A stretch of 64,000 nt of DNA from Micropterus salmoides (taxonomy: Eukaryota; Chordata; Actinopteri; Centrarchiformes; Centrarchidae). A program made the position numbers and the translations under genes. The notes under the pieces were generated by a model. That model did not search any database and had not been told where the DNA came from. It worked only from the letters and a program-made list of their open reading frames with translations. This document shows, in pieces, positions 31,601 to 38,406 of this stretch (positions are counted from its first letter, which is position 1; each line of letters begins with the position of its first letter). The stretch is taken from positions 3,880,112 to 3,944,111 of the forward strand of contig NW_024044459.1 in the NCBI RefSeq assembly GCF_014851395.1, given 5' to 3'.

Positions 31601-32925
31601 CAGGACTACGATAACTAGTATGACTTGGAGTTAGAGAGAAACAAATCATCTGTCCAAAATGGCTCAACAAGCCAAATGCTTTGAGTACTTTAAGGATTTT
31701 ACTGTAAGTATTGATTTTCAAGTGTGAATACTAAAGTGTGGGCCTGGTCGTCTGGTCAGTGTTCCATACAGTATTAGTTATTTGACTCTTGCTGCACTGA
31801 TCTCTCACTGCTGATGAGTAATAGAACATTGATTGTAAATAAATCTATCATTACATTTATTCACACTTTTCTGAAAATAAGTTAAGTTAATTAAGTTTAA
31901 AATCTCAGCATCCACCTTTGACCTGTGCTCCTTCCTTGTTTTCTCATGGATGCACCGAGCTCTCTCTTCGTCTGGTTTTAAATTACACTGCACATTGAGT
32001 ACGTTTAAGCAGCCTTGAGAAAAGAAAAAGAATGATGTATTTGCATTTATTCTCAATGAAAGTCCTCATTTGAGTTGAGTGAGTTGAGTCGTCAGTGTAT
32101 GTTATTATTGTTTCTATTAGCAGAAGTGTTCTATAATGGTGGTTTAATGTGGATTACGGTCTGAATGCAAAGTATTTTGTTCTTAATTGTCACTTATACA
32201 TAAAACAGGAGAAAACACAGGATAGTTGTAATTTTTCTGTAATGAAAATCATTTTAAAGGAGTATCATCTATTGATGATTGCAGTCTAAACAAGCTTCCT
32301 AAAACCCTTGTGGATACATGTGTAGAGTGTTTGGGTCAGAGCCCAGCCAATGGTCACACACTAGATGTAAGGAACATTCTCATTATGATATAAAGACCTG
32401 ACTGGAGTAGAAAGAGGTGCGGGTTTAATTTTTCCCAGACTGTCTCCATTTACCTGTGCAGTGTACAACATGTGTGAAAACTTCCCTAGTGTTTTTTTGT
32501 TGATTTCAATGTGCAGGCCATACACAACAGATGGTCCCCATATTTCCAAAGGGTTAAGTCACTGTCAGTGGCTCTAAATTGCCTGGCAGTAGGGAGAAGG
32601 AAGTTTGTAATGAATTCATTAAATGTTTAGCTGTCTGTGAAGAACGCCTGATGGATCGTGTTTGAGTGCTGCTCGGTGTTCATTGTTGACTGGCGAGACA
32701 AAGCAGAGGTTCATTCCTAACGGACAGGGCTGGCTATTCACGCCATCAGCCATTAACCACTCCAACACCTGCTCTCTCTCACTCGGCCTTTCATTCCCCT
32801 CCTTTCTTGTTTTCTCTTTTGTACACAAACACACTAGCACTCCTGTAATGCAAAAACATTAAACATCAGATCGAGCTGGGAGTCGTAGCTAATGCCTTTC
32901 ACTGTATTTCACTACAGGTTGTTGA
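1..32925 (+). CDS. adgrd2: Adhesion GPCR ADGRD2 (GPR144)-like, 3' part, about 20 exons
   Basis: Seen: exons 1-135, 720-1010, 3430-3541, 4914-5048, 5409-5517, 7836-7941, 8127-8182, 8386-8512, 8644-8747, 9008-9110, 9653-9806, 11248-11381, 12985-13100, 19005-19125, 28844-28885, 29025-29078, 29281-29428, 30928-30986, 31092-31122 and probably 32918-32925 join through GT-AG sites in one frame, giving about 714 residues. The order is GAIN domain, GPS with an H-x-T cleavage triad, seven-helix secretin/adhesion-type domain, then a Ser/Pro-rich cytoplasmic tail. Known: adhesion GPCRs are plasma-membrane receptors self-cleaved at the GPS; the freed N-terminus of the TM fragment (Stachel) is a tethered agonist. 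The segment VPKSDRTTVHKNL after TM1 and the CWLNV loop fit ADGRD2 better than ADGRD1. The N-terminal ectodomain is outside the window. Introns contain Tc1-like, DIRS and IS630-type insertions. Another ADGRD-subfamily member is the main alternative. Confidence 0.85.
720..1010 (+). CDS. adgrd2: adgrd2 exon, GAIN subdomain A
   Basis: Acceptor cactcccag ends at 719 and donor gag|gtagca starts at 1011; 97 codons, phase 0 on both sides. It encodes a helix-rich segment (LLDISVQALEDTQQEGLQP...) with an NHS sequon, as expected for the helical half of a GAIN domain. GC content is clearly above the flanking introns. Confidence 0.85.
1011..3429 (+). other. adgrd2 intron, 2.4 kb
   Basis: AT-rich intron between two GAIN exons. 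I recognise no gene or transposon here. The stretch around 2,280-2,450 is of higher complexity than its surroundings, but nothing ties it to a known element. Confidence 0.6.
3430..3541 (+). CDS. adgrd2: adgrd2 exon, GAIN domain
   Basis: Acceptor gtgttttag ends at 3429; donor aacatca|gtgagt starts at 3542; 37 codons plus 1 base (phase 1 out). Translation begins VVNGPMDVVKSIDCMLTSLS. The donor is followed at once by a CA microsatellite. Confidence 0.85.
3545..3562 (+). repeat. (CA)n microsatellite next to a 5' splice site
   Basis: Short CA run starting three bases into the intron after the exon ending at 3541. CA-rich RNA is the known binding motif of hnRNP L. Confidence 0.7.
3563..4913 (+). 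other. adgrd2 intron, no recognised feature
   Basis: AT-rich intronic DNA (for example the ATT/AAT-rich tract near 4,060-4,135). No exon, RNA gene or transposon terminus recognised on either strand. Confidence 0.6.
4914..5048 (+). CDS. adgrd2: adgrd2 exon, GAIN domain
   Basis: Acceptor cttttccag ends at 4913, donor aacg|gtaaga starts at 5049; phase 1 in, phase 1 out. It encodes a Gln-rich segment (LEVQQQRLQDGS) with two cysteines. Confidence 0.8.
5409..5517 (+). CDS. adgrd2: adgrd2 exon, GAIN subdomain B
   Basis: Acceptor atgtgcag ends at 5408, donor cagag|gtaacg starts at 5518; phase 1 in, phase 2 out. Encodes FHKLTLVNTWYGSLRPLF and an NIS sequon, beta-rich like the second GAIN half. Confidence 0.8.
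5655..7055 (-). mobile_element. Tc1-like DNA transposon, inactive
   Basis: About 1.4 kb, the usual Tc1 size. Terminal inverted repeats are visible: 5,660-5,738 reads as the diverged reverse complement of 6,963-7,052, sharing the string catgtttgtcacactgaaat. Inside, the minus strand encodes pieces of a Tc1 transposase: helix-turn-helix-like text near 6,796-6,557 (KALGLQQTTVRAIIHKWQKH) and the DDE C-terminus near 6,086-5,862 with PDLNAIEMLWHDL. The parts lie in different frames with stops, so the copy is dead. It sits in the adgrd2 intron between exons ending 5517 and starting 7836, antisense to the gene. Confidence 0.88.
5862..6860 (-). pseudogene. Tc1-like transposase pseudogene
   Basis: Minus-strand remnants of a transposase of about 340 residues. 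The N-terminal DNA-binding part (about 6,860-6,557) and the C-terminal catalytic part (6,086-5,862, PDLNAIEMLW with the third catalytic acidic residue) are separated by frameshifts. Tc1 transposases perform cut-and-paste movement into TA sites; this copy cannot make a complete enzyme. Confidence 0.85.
7836..7941 (+). CDS. adgrd2: adgrd2 exon, GAIN subdomain B
   Basis: Acceptor aagcag ends at 7835; donor acag|gttagc starts at 7942; phase 2 in, phase 0 out. Encodes YLGTVLGSSVISTTVLADD and a beta strand ending VRFKLQHKVQ. Confidence 0.85.
7982..8050. repeat. Teleost dispersed repeat fragment
   Basis: The text cttatatagcacctttctag followed by gaccactcaaagcgctttgg matches, from memory, a very common short interspersed repeat of fish genomes. 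Only about 70 bp remains, between two adgrd2 exons. Confidence 0.6.
8127..8182 (+). CDS. adgrd2: adgrd2 exon, just before the GPS
   Basis: Acceptor tttttacag ends at 8126; donor caa|gtaagt starts at 8183; phase 0 in, phase 2 out. Encodes NPTGTVYDPVCAFWDFDL, which contains the first GPS cysteine and tryptophan (CAFW). Confidence 0.88.
8386..8512 (+). CDS. adgrd2: adgrd2 exon, GPS autoproteolysis site
   Basis: Acceptor ctgtaactag ends at 8385, donor ccag|gtaaca starts at 8513; phase 2 in, phase 0 out. Encodes WWNTKGCEVV, then CYCNHTTNFALLLQ. The GPS cysteines and the H-x-T triad (His 8468-8470, Thr 8474-8476) are intact, so cleavage between the two threonines (8473/8474) is predicted. TNFALLL would be the tethered agonist. 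Confidence 0.92.
8590..8640 (+). repeat. (TG)n microsatellite forming the 3' splice site of the TM1 exon
   Basis: Alternating TG with TGCG interruptions runs to within three bases of the acceptor AG at 8642-8643, so the usual pyrimidine tract is replaced by UG repeats in the transcript. Confidence 0.9.
8644..8747 (+). CDS. adgrd2: adgrd2 exon, transmembrane helix 1
   Basis: Acceptor tgtgttag ends at 8643, donor gtggg|gtgagt starts at 8748; phase 0 in, phase 2 out. Encodes RSLENEKALQ then the hydrophobic TM1 beginning VLTFIGCGVSLCGLLFTFIL. Confidence 0.92.
8951..9005 (+). repeat. (TG)n microsatellite forming the 3' splice site of the TM2 exon
   Basis: TG/GCGTGT array ending in gtgcag, the acceptor of the next exon. 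As for the previous exon, almost no pyrimidine tract is present. Confidence 0.9.
9008..9110 (+). CDS. adgrd2: adgrd2 exon, TM2
   Basis: Acceptor gtgcag ends at 9007, donor gag|gtgaga starts at 9111; phase 2 in, phase 0 out. Encodes the first intracellular loop VPKSDRTTVHKNL and TM2 (IVALSIAELLLM). VPKS-x-RTTVHKNL is the strongest ADGRD2-like signature in the window. Confidence 0.93.
9653..9806 (+). CDS. adgrd2: adgrd2 exon, TM3 to TM4 start
   Basis: Acceptor aattctgcag ends at 9652; donor tggg|gtaaag starts at 9807; phase 0 in, phase 1 out. Encodes AACFVVTALLHLFFMASFAW, MLVEGLLLW and YYIIGWG. The Cys at the start of TM3 is the partner of the ECL2 Cys. Confidence 0.93.
9807..11247 (+). other. 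adgrd2 intron with (TA)n at 10,603-10,632
   Basis: Intron of 1.44 kb, AT-rich, with one TA dinucleotide run. No coding or transposon signal recognised. Confidence 0.6.
10603..10632. repeat. (TA)n microsatellite
   Basis: Uninterrupted AT/TA alternation of about 30 bp within an adgrd2 intron. Confidence 0.9.
11248..11381 (+). CDS. adgrd2: adgrd2 exon, TM4, extracellular loop 2 and TM5 start
   Basis: Acceptor tttttcag ends at 11247; donor ttggcg|gtatgt starts at 11382; phase 1 in, phase 0 out. Encodes LPVLIVGVTLAVSVD, the loop motif CWLNVKTD (conserved Cys codon 11316-11318) and IWAFVGPVIFVLA. Confidence 0.93.
11888..12560. repeat. Probable teleost dispersed repeat (MITE/SINE-like)
   Basis: The block opening atagactgtataaaagaagt and continuing through tgacatcacccgctggtttg and gcaaccag resembles, from memory, an abundant short fish repeat. 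Boundaries are approximate, the transposon class is not settled, and it may hold more than one repeat. It lies in the intron between the TM5 exons. Confidence 0.5.
12985..13100 (+). CDS. adgrd2: adgrd2 exon, TM5 end and intracellular loop 3
   Basis: Acceptor ctctgtctgcag ends at 12984; donor acttg|gtgaga starts at 13101; phase 0 in, phase 2 out. Encodes VNAVVLCRVVMVTVSSARRR and AKMLSPSSASKMQTFDLTW. The basic ICL3 is typical of the G-protein contact region. Confidence 0.92.
14053..14266. repeat. DIRS left inverted terminal repeat
   Basis: Outer part holds the near-palindrome gggttacgtatgtaaccc (14,067-14,084) and an inverted gttcccc/ggggaac pair. The inner part from about 14,119 pairs with 17,492-17,341 and includes the TATA-like gagtatataagc (14,231-14,242). 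Confidence 0.9.
14319..14392. repeat. DIRS internal complementary region
   Basis: Contains ctcggggaacaagggttaca and cgtaacccgagacg, the complement of the left terminus, followed by gttccccttcgagggaact, the complement of the right terminus (17,501-17,519). In the DIRS model this region brings the two ends together for circularisation. Confidence 0.85.
14470..16090 (-). pseudogene. DIRS RNase H and tyrosine recombinase, broken
   Basis: Read on the minus strand. RNase H-like and linker sequence plus the recombinase N-terminal half occupy 15,992-15,096 (298 codons open, including SSRAPSTRRTYGLKWNVFAT). After a stop the recombinase continues in 15,032-14,787 (AITSLRRVGDLQALSV) and in 14,742-14,470 with the His-x-x-Arg motif VRAHSTRGMA and the region WATPHTFIRFYSLDL holding the nucleophilic Tyr. 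Arg, His, Arg and Tyr can each be seen, but stops and a frame break prevent one product. Tyrosine recombinases cut and rejoin the circular intermediate with the target. Confidence 0.85.
16364..16875 (-). pseudogene. DIRS reverse transcriptase, N-terminal remnant
   Basis: Minus-strand text contains KFNGVVWTAVHAGQ, then after an in-frame stop near 16,560 the RT fingers motif FIVPKKDGGLRPILDLRSLN and IQSEDWFVTID, where catalytic block A should begin. The following sequence no longer reads as RT: the palm with the YxDD box is absent, and the element passes by about 16,130 into RNase H-like sequence. This is the internal deletion that makes the copy short. Confidence 0.85.
16764..17312 (-). CDS. 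DIRS gag-like ORF (182 codons)
   Basis: Open from an ATG at 17,312, about 55 bases downstream of the TATA-like box in the right terminal repeat. It starts MFETTQKKATTRRKYLEG and has an early cysteine pair (CPRYITAGDTVWGC), then a basic Ser/Arg/Pro-rich region. Position and composition fit the first ORF of DIRS elements (gag-like, nucleic-acid binding). The C-terminal part may be out of the original frame because another open frame overlaps it. Confidence 0.6.
   Translation of the reverse strand: MFETTQKKATTRRKYLEGEAEEMAGEQFRQCVFPCPRYITAGDTVWGCRIPRQLSICAPPPPGSRTATAEERRAQPSSSSYRRSQKRSLNKTGTRGGALTHRPPREADRGPSLVAAQTTGAVFPLSWRSGRANRQRAFTSLPALRGCSWKTIGLTHRGAPASFLGSPPLQGATGDLRITCYA
17341..17519. 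repeat. DIRS right inverted terminal repeat with TATA box
   Basis: Reverse complement of the left repeat. On the minus strand it reads gggggagtatataagcac (about 17,384-17,367), a TATA-like promoter upstream of the gag-like ATG. It ends in gttccctcgaaggggaac. Confidence 0.88.
19005..19125 (+). CDS. adgrd2: adgrd2 exon, TM6 and TM7 start
   Basis: Acceptor gtccgcag ends at 19004; donor tccag|gtaaac starts at 19126; phase 2 in, phase 0 out. Encodes AVTRPVLILLPVLGLTWLCG and VLVHLSVVVAYVFIILNAFQ, the conserved LLPVLGLTW of TM6 and the start of TM7. Confidence 0.93.
22555..22700. promoter_or_regulatory. Candidate conserved non-coding element
   Basis: High-complexity island in AT-rich intron, containing the homeodomain-like sites taattaatcaaa and tagttaatttagattta around cctgggtgacccccggagag. 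This is inferred only from composition; no alignment was possible. Confidence 0.3.
24213..24428 (+). repeat. Teleost non-LTR retrotransposon 3' tail (copy 1)
   Basis: Reads catgcggattaggttgattg, then ctggcgacctgtccagggtg, tttcgcccgatgccagctg and gcaggataagcgg, ending in a (GATG)n run. This tail is very common in fish; I believe it is RTE-type but cannot prove the family. It lies inside the DDE transposon cluster, so it inserted later. A second copy is at 38,651-38,756. Confidence 0.75.
24795..25045 (-). pseudogene. DDE transposase N-terminal remnant (copy A)
   Basis: The minus strand reads as an acidic/basic low-complexity start followed by IRATLIDHVTT, homologous to the DNA-binding start of the neighbouring copies, with stops. 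Only the N-terminal segment is present between the inverted ends 24,051 and 25,431, so this looks like a non-autonomous deletion derivative. Confidence 0.6.
25634..26800 (-). pseudogene. IS630/Tc1-type DDE transposase, catalytic part (copy B)
   Basis: The open frame 26,296-25,634 (220 codons) begins PGQRGGNITMCAAISQNG and carries IIIWDNVSFHRSALVQNW (second Asp) and YLPPYSPFLNPIEEFFLAWW (third acidic residue, DDE_3 fold). Upstream to about 26,800 are frameshifted pieces with the linker LSEEQERAI-like text and RVKDLRHEYV-like text. Related proteins are abundant in fish as uncharacterised DDE_3 transposases. The catalytic half is nearly intact but the N-terminal half is broken, so activity is unlikely. 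Confidence 0.8.
26850..27080 (-). pseudogene. DDE transposase N-terminal exon (copy B)
   Basis: Starts MEGNVPVRERMRGGARGGKG and continues RGRPRGHGQRRRRPNLS, the basic start typical of this family. It is interrupted by a (TA)n run at 26,931-26,945, where the helix-turn-helix should continue. Confidence 0.7.
27424..28010 (-). pseudogene. DDE transposase N-terminal half (copy C)
   Basis: Minus strand: helix-turn-helix text IDHVVNHGRSMREAGQWIPP and NLSRYTVAGII (27,803-27,690), a donor-like gtaagtaa, then after about 80 bases a second block (27,590-27,424) with THILNMGIANNGIALRTI and AVQSPFQNKL. It stops where copy B's right end begins, which indicates that B interrupted C. Confidence 0.7.
28844..28885 (+). 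CDS. adgrd2: adgrd2 exon, TM7 end
   Basis: Acceptor cttccatag ends at 28843; donor agtgag|gtaaga starts at 28886. A 14-codon exon, phase 0 both sides, encoding GLYIFLVYAVYNSE, the conserved end of TM7 in adhesion GPCRs. Confidence 0.93.
29025..29078 (+). CDS. adgrd2: adgrd2 exon, helix 8 region
   Basis: Acceptor ctcatttag ends at 29024; donor tcacg|gtgagt starts at 29079. An 18-codon, phase-0 exon encoding the basic VRNAIKRIKEKRKALSFT that follows TM7. Confidence 0.9.
29281..29428 (+). CDS. adgrd2: adgrd2 exon, cytoplasmic tail
   Basis: Acceptor gtatttcag ends at 29280; donor aagaacg|gtaggc starts at 29429; phase 0 in, phase 1 out. Encodes a Ser/Thr/Pro-rich tail (SPPTASSPETSETSGPP), rich in possible phosphorylation sites. 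Confidence 0.88.
29690..30220. repeat. Possible dispersed repeat in adgrd2 intron
   Basis: A higher-complexity block ending gtggatttttcctaatatgg resembles the end of common short fish repeats (MITE-like), judged from memory. No clear terminal inverted repeat could be paired, so boundaries are approximate. Confidence 0.35.
30735..30855 (+). repeat. Teleost dispersed repeat (copy 1)
   Basis: agtacggtctaggcctgctc, then tatgatttggcgctacatta and aataaaactgaattgaa form a typical fish short repeat. A more diverged relative is at 59,514-59,606. Confidence 0.6.
30928..30986 (+). CDS. adgrd2: adgrd2 exon, cytoplasmic tail
   Basis: Acceptor gtcttacag ends at 30927; donor aatcaa|gtaagt starts at 30987; phase 1 in, phase 0 out. 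Encodes ESFRKESFVSFSIKPASGNQ. Confidence 0.85.
31092..31122 (+). CDS. adgrd2: adgrd2 exon, cytoplasmic tail, penultimate
   Basis: Acceptor ttaaaacag ends at 31091; donor atcag|gtacaa starts at 31123. Encodes VVQLIGFKPS plus one base. If the donor is not used, the frame runs on to a stop about 13 codons later (ending near 31,158), giving an alternative C-terminus. Confidence 0.7.
31123..32917 (+). other. adgrd2 last intron
   Basis: 1.8 kb, AT-rich. Only a high-complexity block at about 32,600-32,790 stands out (see separate entry). No transposon recognised. Confidence 0.5.
32600..32790. promoter_or_regulatory. Candidate conserved non-coding element
   Basis: A block of balanced composition between adgrd2 tail exons, including gctcggtgttcattgttgac and gctattcacgccatcagcca. 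Its complexity differs sharply from the flanks. Inferred only, with no motif of known function. Confidence 0.3.
32918..32925 (+). CDS. adgrd2: adgrd2 terminal coding exon (two codons and stop)
   Basis: Acceptor tttcactacag ends at 32917. Joined to the preceding exon it reads Gly-Cys-stop (stop 32,923-32,925). A polyadenylation signal aataaa follows at 32,960. The splice pair is plausible, but the tiny coding part makes this the least certain exon. Confidence 0.4.
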
Positions 32926-34530
32926 ACTGCAAATGGAGTGGATCCTGATACTCATTTACAATAAATGTGCACCACACTGAAAGAAGAGAGAACTGGACAC
33001 ACACACACACAGATCCCACCTGAAGAAGAGCACGGCCACCACACACCACACATATACACACACACGCAGGAAAATTAAAATGAAGGAAGGACCCTCTCTC
33101 ACTGTTCCGTTCTCAGATCAGATCAATGATCCCTCAACTACTCACTTTTTTAACACATCTGTTTCTTTATCGCCAACAAAATGACAAAGGAAAAAACTTC
33201 TGTTATCTGTATGGCTAATTTAATGTGGTTTTTGCAATGTGGGTGTAATAACCCTTTAATTTAAACACAAGGAATATTATCTTTTATTTACATTTTACTA
33301 CTTTACTTAAAATATTACCAACACCCACACAACTATCAGCAACATTGTCTAATTGTCTTTACCAAAGACAATTAGGTCATTTCTGACTACAAACACAGTT
33401 CTTTACTGGACCTCCATGATGGTGTGTCTGCTATGAAATATGGGATGCAACTCTTGCCATCTCTTTAGCATAATTTCCATAAAATGACATGCATTAATGA
33501 TCTCTTCAGCCTATATGTCTGGCTAATATTAATGCTGGGCTTCATTCTCACTCTCTCTCATGTTGTTTAAATAGCTCTGCAATAGAAATTCAAGTTTACC
33601 AGGAAGAACAAGGCTCCAACATGGCAATATGGTGTGTTATATAGTTAGCAAACATTTTCAGCATGGACCACTGTGTTTGATAATGGCTTGCTAGAAAGTG
33701 TGTTACTGTTGTAAATAGATGATTACAATAAAGAATGAAAAGACTGTACCATTGCAGCTTACTATGGAGCTGTAAAGCACCACCAGATAGATGCTGTGAG
33801 TTTAAAACCGATATTCTTAACGCTTTAGAAACAGGAGGTGCATGTTCTGTTCAGTACCTAATGACTCTAATCGCTCTTAAACCTATCTACAGTATTTACT
33901 CTCAAACTACTGTTGGCTTTAGACACTGCACGTTGTCTTTTTTCTCGTTGTTCTGTAGCAGCAGCCATTTTAACTCCTATCCTACCAGCTTAAACTGTTC
34001 CAATCTGTTTGTGGAGAGCAGACCTGGAATCATGTTTTGACTGATATTATATTTTTAAATAAGAATCACAATTCTTGATGTTAGCTGCTACGGTCTAAAA
34101 TGTGTTCTCTCTGTTGTGTTGTTAGACATCATGGTGTATTGTTCAACACGATCTGCCTGTTCTACATTTCCACATTTTTGTAGATGGACATTTGAGGAAC
34201 AAATCAATTTTCCTCTGAAGATACTTTAATGGCAAAATTACAAGTGTCACAGTAAGATTGATGTCTATTTTAGAGATATTGAATGACGACTTTCCAGGAA
34301 TGATTTGTTTCTAAAACTGATGTTTAATGTTTTAGACTATTGCTGAATGTTTGCTGTGTGTTTCTAGACAGAAGTGTTAAGTCAGACACTGCTGTGACTG
34401 CTGTGTTAAATCTATATATGAGCTCTGTATCATTTGTGCAAAACTGATGAATCTTATGCAATAATAGCCGACAAACAAGTGGAGCTTTACTTCACTGAAT
34501 TTTATTGGTTTGATGCTATTACAATAAAAT
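32926..34530 (+). other. adgrd2 probable 3' UTR with tandem poly(A) signals
   Basis: No coding potential recognised. aataaa hexamers occur at 32,960, 33,727 and 34,523 on the + strand, so several alternative 3' ends are possible. A CA-rich stretch lies at 32,998-33,065. Confidence 0.45.
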
Positions 34531-34824
34531 ATATTTCAAGAAAACAAAAATGTTTTGGTCACTTTCTCTTTTGGGAGAAAAACACTACAGTTTAAGACGG
34601 GACAACTGTCAACTCACAGGAAAATAAAAAGTGAACTAAGAGCAAAAACAAAGGCTATATCAAGAGAATCAGTTCCACAACAGTAGCGATTTGACCTCAA
34701 CATAAAGCAGAGAACTTTTTTGGTTGAAATGTATCTTCGTCTTGCAGTAGATATTCACTTCACAACATAAATATACTGTACAGATTGATAACACACAGCT
34801 GTCTCAACTGGAAAAACAGAGGTT

Positions 34825-34858
<34 letters not shown>

Positions 34859-37800
34859 TTCAGGCAGACGTTAAGGCAGGCGGAGTGATTGTCTACGATA
34901 CCTTGAAATGCCACATCAATGGACGAACAAGGAATGATTTTGAATGTCCACTGTGAGAAAGTTGAGCTACACAATATTACAAACACTGCTTTGACTGTGT
35001 CTTTGTTTTTCAGTTGGTCCAGTTGACAGTCATCGTGAATTTCAGTTACATTGTCGTCATTGATGAGAGTCACATGCTTTTAAAAAAGGTGTGTCACTTC
35101 TAATGAATGTGGGAGCACAGACTGGGACAAATACAAATACATTAGTGTTACTTTTCAACACGGAGTGCCGGAGCTAAAACACTGACTGCTACAAATACAC
35201 TGTATAGTGTTCTCGACCCGTAGACCCAGGTTTCTGATACTGTGTTCTGTTGTCCACTGGTTGATAAAATATTTAGTTTTAATTGCATACCATATGCAGG
35301 ACTGACAAGAACAAAATTCTGGATAAAATACTACTTATTTAATTATTTATAGGGGACATTAATTGGTCAAATTAGTAAATTCATCATTATGTGTATTAAG
35401 GTGGAATATGTGACTCTGTAGAAATCCAATACCATGACACATACCATGATACAGAACAACGACACAGCAAGTAATGTAACTAACGTTAGCTTAGTTGTGG
35501 GTTAGCTAAAGCTGCTGCTGTGAAGCTAACATGCAGAGAGGTCGGGACGGTCCCAGAGCAGCACAGCAGCTCTAGACAGTGATACTCCCCTGCTACTAAA
35601 GCTAACATCACAACAACAGCATGTCTTTTTGAACTAGAAAATAAGCAGAATGTCCGTGGGCAAGTCATTTAATGTTGCTGACACACAAATCATTGCTGGC
35701 ACGGCTGGAATAGTGTTGTGTGACCACTTTGTTTGTTTACCATTTACAGAACCAGGGCTGTGTACAACACCAGCTAAAGGACTGTGAGGAGATCTATGCT
35801 GAATTTGACAAAAAGGCGTGTGTTGGATTAGAATCACATAGCCCACCTATAAAAATACTCATCTTCCTACATGGTAGGACTAGCAGTGTGAGGTGTGGAT
35901 GAGACTGAGGCAACTGTACAGGTGGTTGTTCTAAGTCAACTTGCAGAAACATAAATCGACACATTTCTTTTGCACTGACTAAAAATGATGTCTACAGGAC
36001 AGATAAGTCATTCACTACTGATTGGTTAGGGCAAAACAAAATAACTCCCTCTTTCAAACAAACTTTCTGACATTAAGAAGCTTTCAGACATTTTAGTTTG
36101 TCTCATAAAAATGATGCTTATACACTACTAATTTGCAACAGCCAATGTAAGGCATGTAAAGCTCCCTTAATTGTGTCACCATATTTTTATTTAAACCATT
36201 TAAATTAATGTATTTGCAAAGTTGCAAAATGTCTGTACTATTGTCAAAACAATTAAAGAGAAATTAGCTTAGGTTTTGGAGGCATTTGATGAGTGGTCAT
36301 ACTGCTGACCTAAATACTCACTAGAGCACCAAACATGTAAAAATCAACAATAATGCGCTATTTCTTACTAAGCTACAGTGACCAGCTGTTTTAGGAACTT
36401 ACAGTCTTTTTAAAAATCCAGCTATATATTTGTGAAGTTATTTTAAAAGTCTTCAGTAGGAACCAGTGGGCTTGAGGCTGAGTGCTACACAAAGTGTAGG
36501 GAGGTCAGAAAGTACTGCAAATGGTCAAACACATTGTTGATGTTGGTCTTTTCATAAGATTTGTTAACAATAAGAAAAATCATTCAAAAGCATTAATATT
36601 ATTTACAGAAAGTATACATTTAGAAAATGTCATCATGTTCAATATGTGTAAAATCCATCTCTACAGCAGCTTCAGTACAAAACACGTTAGTATCAGCCTT
36701 CTCACACTGAGATCAGTCGAGCTCTAGTCCACACTGTACAGCGTATTGAAAAGTCACACCAACGTGACTGTGAACATGACAACTTCATGTTTTGAGTGCC
36801 CAATGTTTTTTAAGGCATTGGCCAATATCTAAATCAAAAGTTTCAAAGAAACTAGAAACCAAATCTGGCCAGATAATTTTTTCCCTCCCTGCGTTGTCTC
36901 TGTATGCCTCCTCTGTAAAACTGAAAGACAGACACTTGTAGATACTTCCTTTTTGCTTTTTACATATTAAAGAATTCATCTCTCCCTTATAATTTGCACA
37001 TTGATGTGTCTTTTTTCACTCACCTCTCCGCTCTGGCTTCCCTTTATTATTTATCCACAAAGCATCACTGTAGTTTCTCTCTTTCTCATTGGCTTTTTCA
37101 TTCCCTCCTTCCTTCTCTGTCCCTCTTCCTTTCCCTTTCATTTTCATTTTTCTGGGCAAAGGTTTGATGAATAACTGAATTAAAAAGTGTTTTTCTTAGC
37201 ATGTCTGGCTTTGATATATCAATATATTAACATATAAATAGATTAAAACAAAACTATATTGAATCCCATAAAGCTTTCATGTTTTTTTGTAAGGTTGGTG
37301 GCAAAAAGAACAAGTGCAGAGATAAGAGCAGTGCTAGTCTAGTCTGAGACTACAGTGTGTGTTATCCTAAAGTCTGTCTTCATAAAAAAAAAAAAAAAAC
37401 CTAGGAACAGTGTTGATGACCTTGGAATTATAAAGTTGCATCTGACATTTGGATCAAAAAAGACAATTTTTGACACTAAAATATGATTTTTGAAAAGACA
37501 AAATCTGCTCACCAAGCAAGCATTCAACAGATGTTTCCATGCAAACAATCCCATCCTGTGAGATTCAATATCAGCCCACTCCACACCAGATATTATAATA
37601 AAATTCCTATCAAAGTGGATTTAGAAACTGTTTGGATGTTTCGTAATAATGCTATCAGCTACGGACAGACATCTTGACACCACGTCTTCATGACTTTTCA
37701 GCACTGGTGCAGGCTGGAGCCTCTTCCTTTGAGTCTAAATGTTTGCTGGGCAGCTGTGTGAGACGTAGGAAATCTTGTTGGCAATTTTGTATTCAGGTGA

Positions 37801-38152
37801 CATTATGTAACTCTATGGGCAGATCAAATTTTAGATTTTTGAAAACAGGGTAAAAAATCCAGTTTATAAAGGTTTATTAATGTAAATGTAAATTAACATT
37901 AATGTACCTCTGCAGAATGTAAAAAACATTAACATTCATAATCTTCAAACTACACAGATGGAGCTTTATAATTCCAAACTCTAAAGAACATGTACTCCTC
38001 TTTGACGCAAACAAAACCCCTTCCAAAGAAGACCCTATATGAACATGTCTATCTTTATTTGATTCTTTCATCCCACTCACACTTTCCCTCCCACACACAC
38101 ACACAGTCTCACCTAGAGAAATAACTCATGATGGTGGAGCATCCTGCATGCC
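34531..38152. other. Intergenic / nr5a1 3' UTR
   Basis: Region between the tail-to-tail genes. A (TG)n run is at 34,825-34,856, and a block rich in gctaacgttagctt-like text lies near 35,480-35,640 (possible dispersed repeat). The part next to 38,152 is expected to be nr5a1 3' UTR: minus-strand AATAAA signals occur near 38,052-38,057 and 37,872. No protein gene seen. Confidence 0.5.
34825..34856. repeat. (TG)n microsatellite
   Basis: Uninterrupted TG run of about 32 bp, about 300 bp beyond the most distal adgrd2 poly(A) signal. Confidence 0.9.
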
Positions 38153-38406
38153 TCACACACACGCTCGCTTGGCATGCAGCATCTCAATGAGCAGGTTGTT
38201 GCAGGGCACCTCTCCGCTCAGATGCATGTAGCACAGGTAGTCCTCGGACTGCGTGCTGAGAGAGCGCAGCTCTGGCAACCGTACCACCAGCTGGCTGAAC
38301 TTTTCCTGGAACTGAGGGTACGTGGACAGCGTGTACTCCAGCAGAGCCCCATTCACCTGCTCCTGGACACCCTCCACAAACGCCTGGTCCTCCAGCAGCT
38401 TCACAT
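38153..38406 (-). CDS. nr5a1: nr5a1 last coding exon, LBD helices to AF-2
   Basis: Acceptor tgtgcag, 254 bases, phase 1 in, stop TGA at 38,155-38,153. Encodes FVEGVQEQVNGALLEYTLST and, near the end, PCNNLLIEMLHAK, the AF-2 coactivator helix (LLIEML codons 38,194-38,177). It ends RACV, two residues beyond the usual KRA-type end. Confidence 0.95.
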
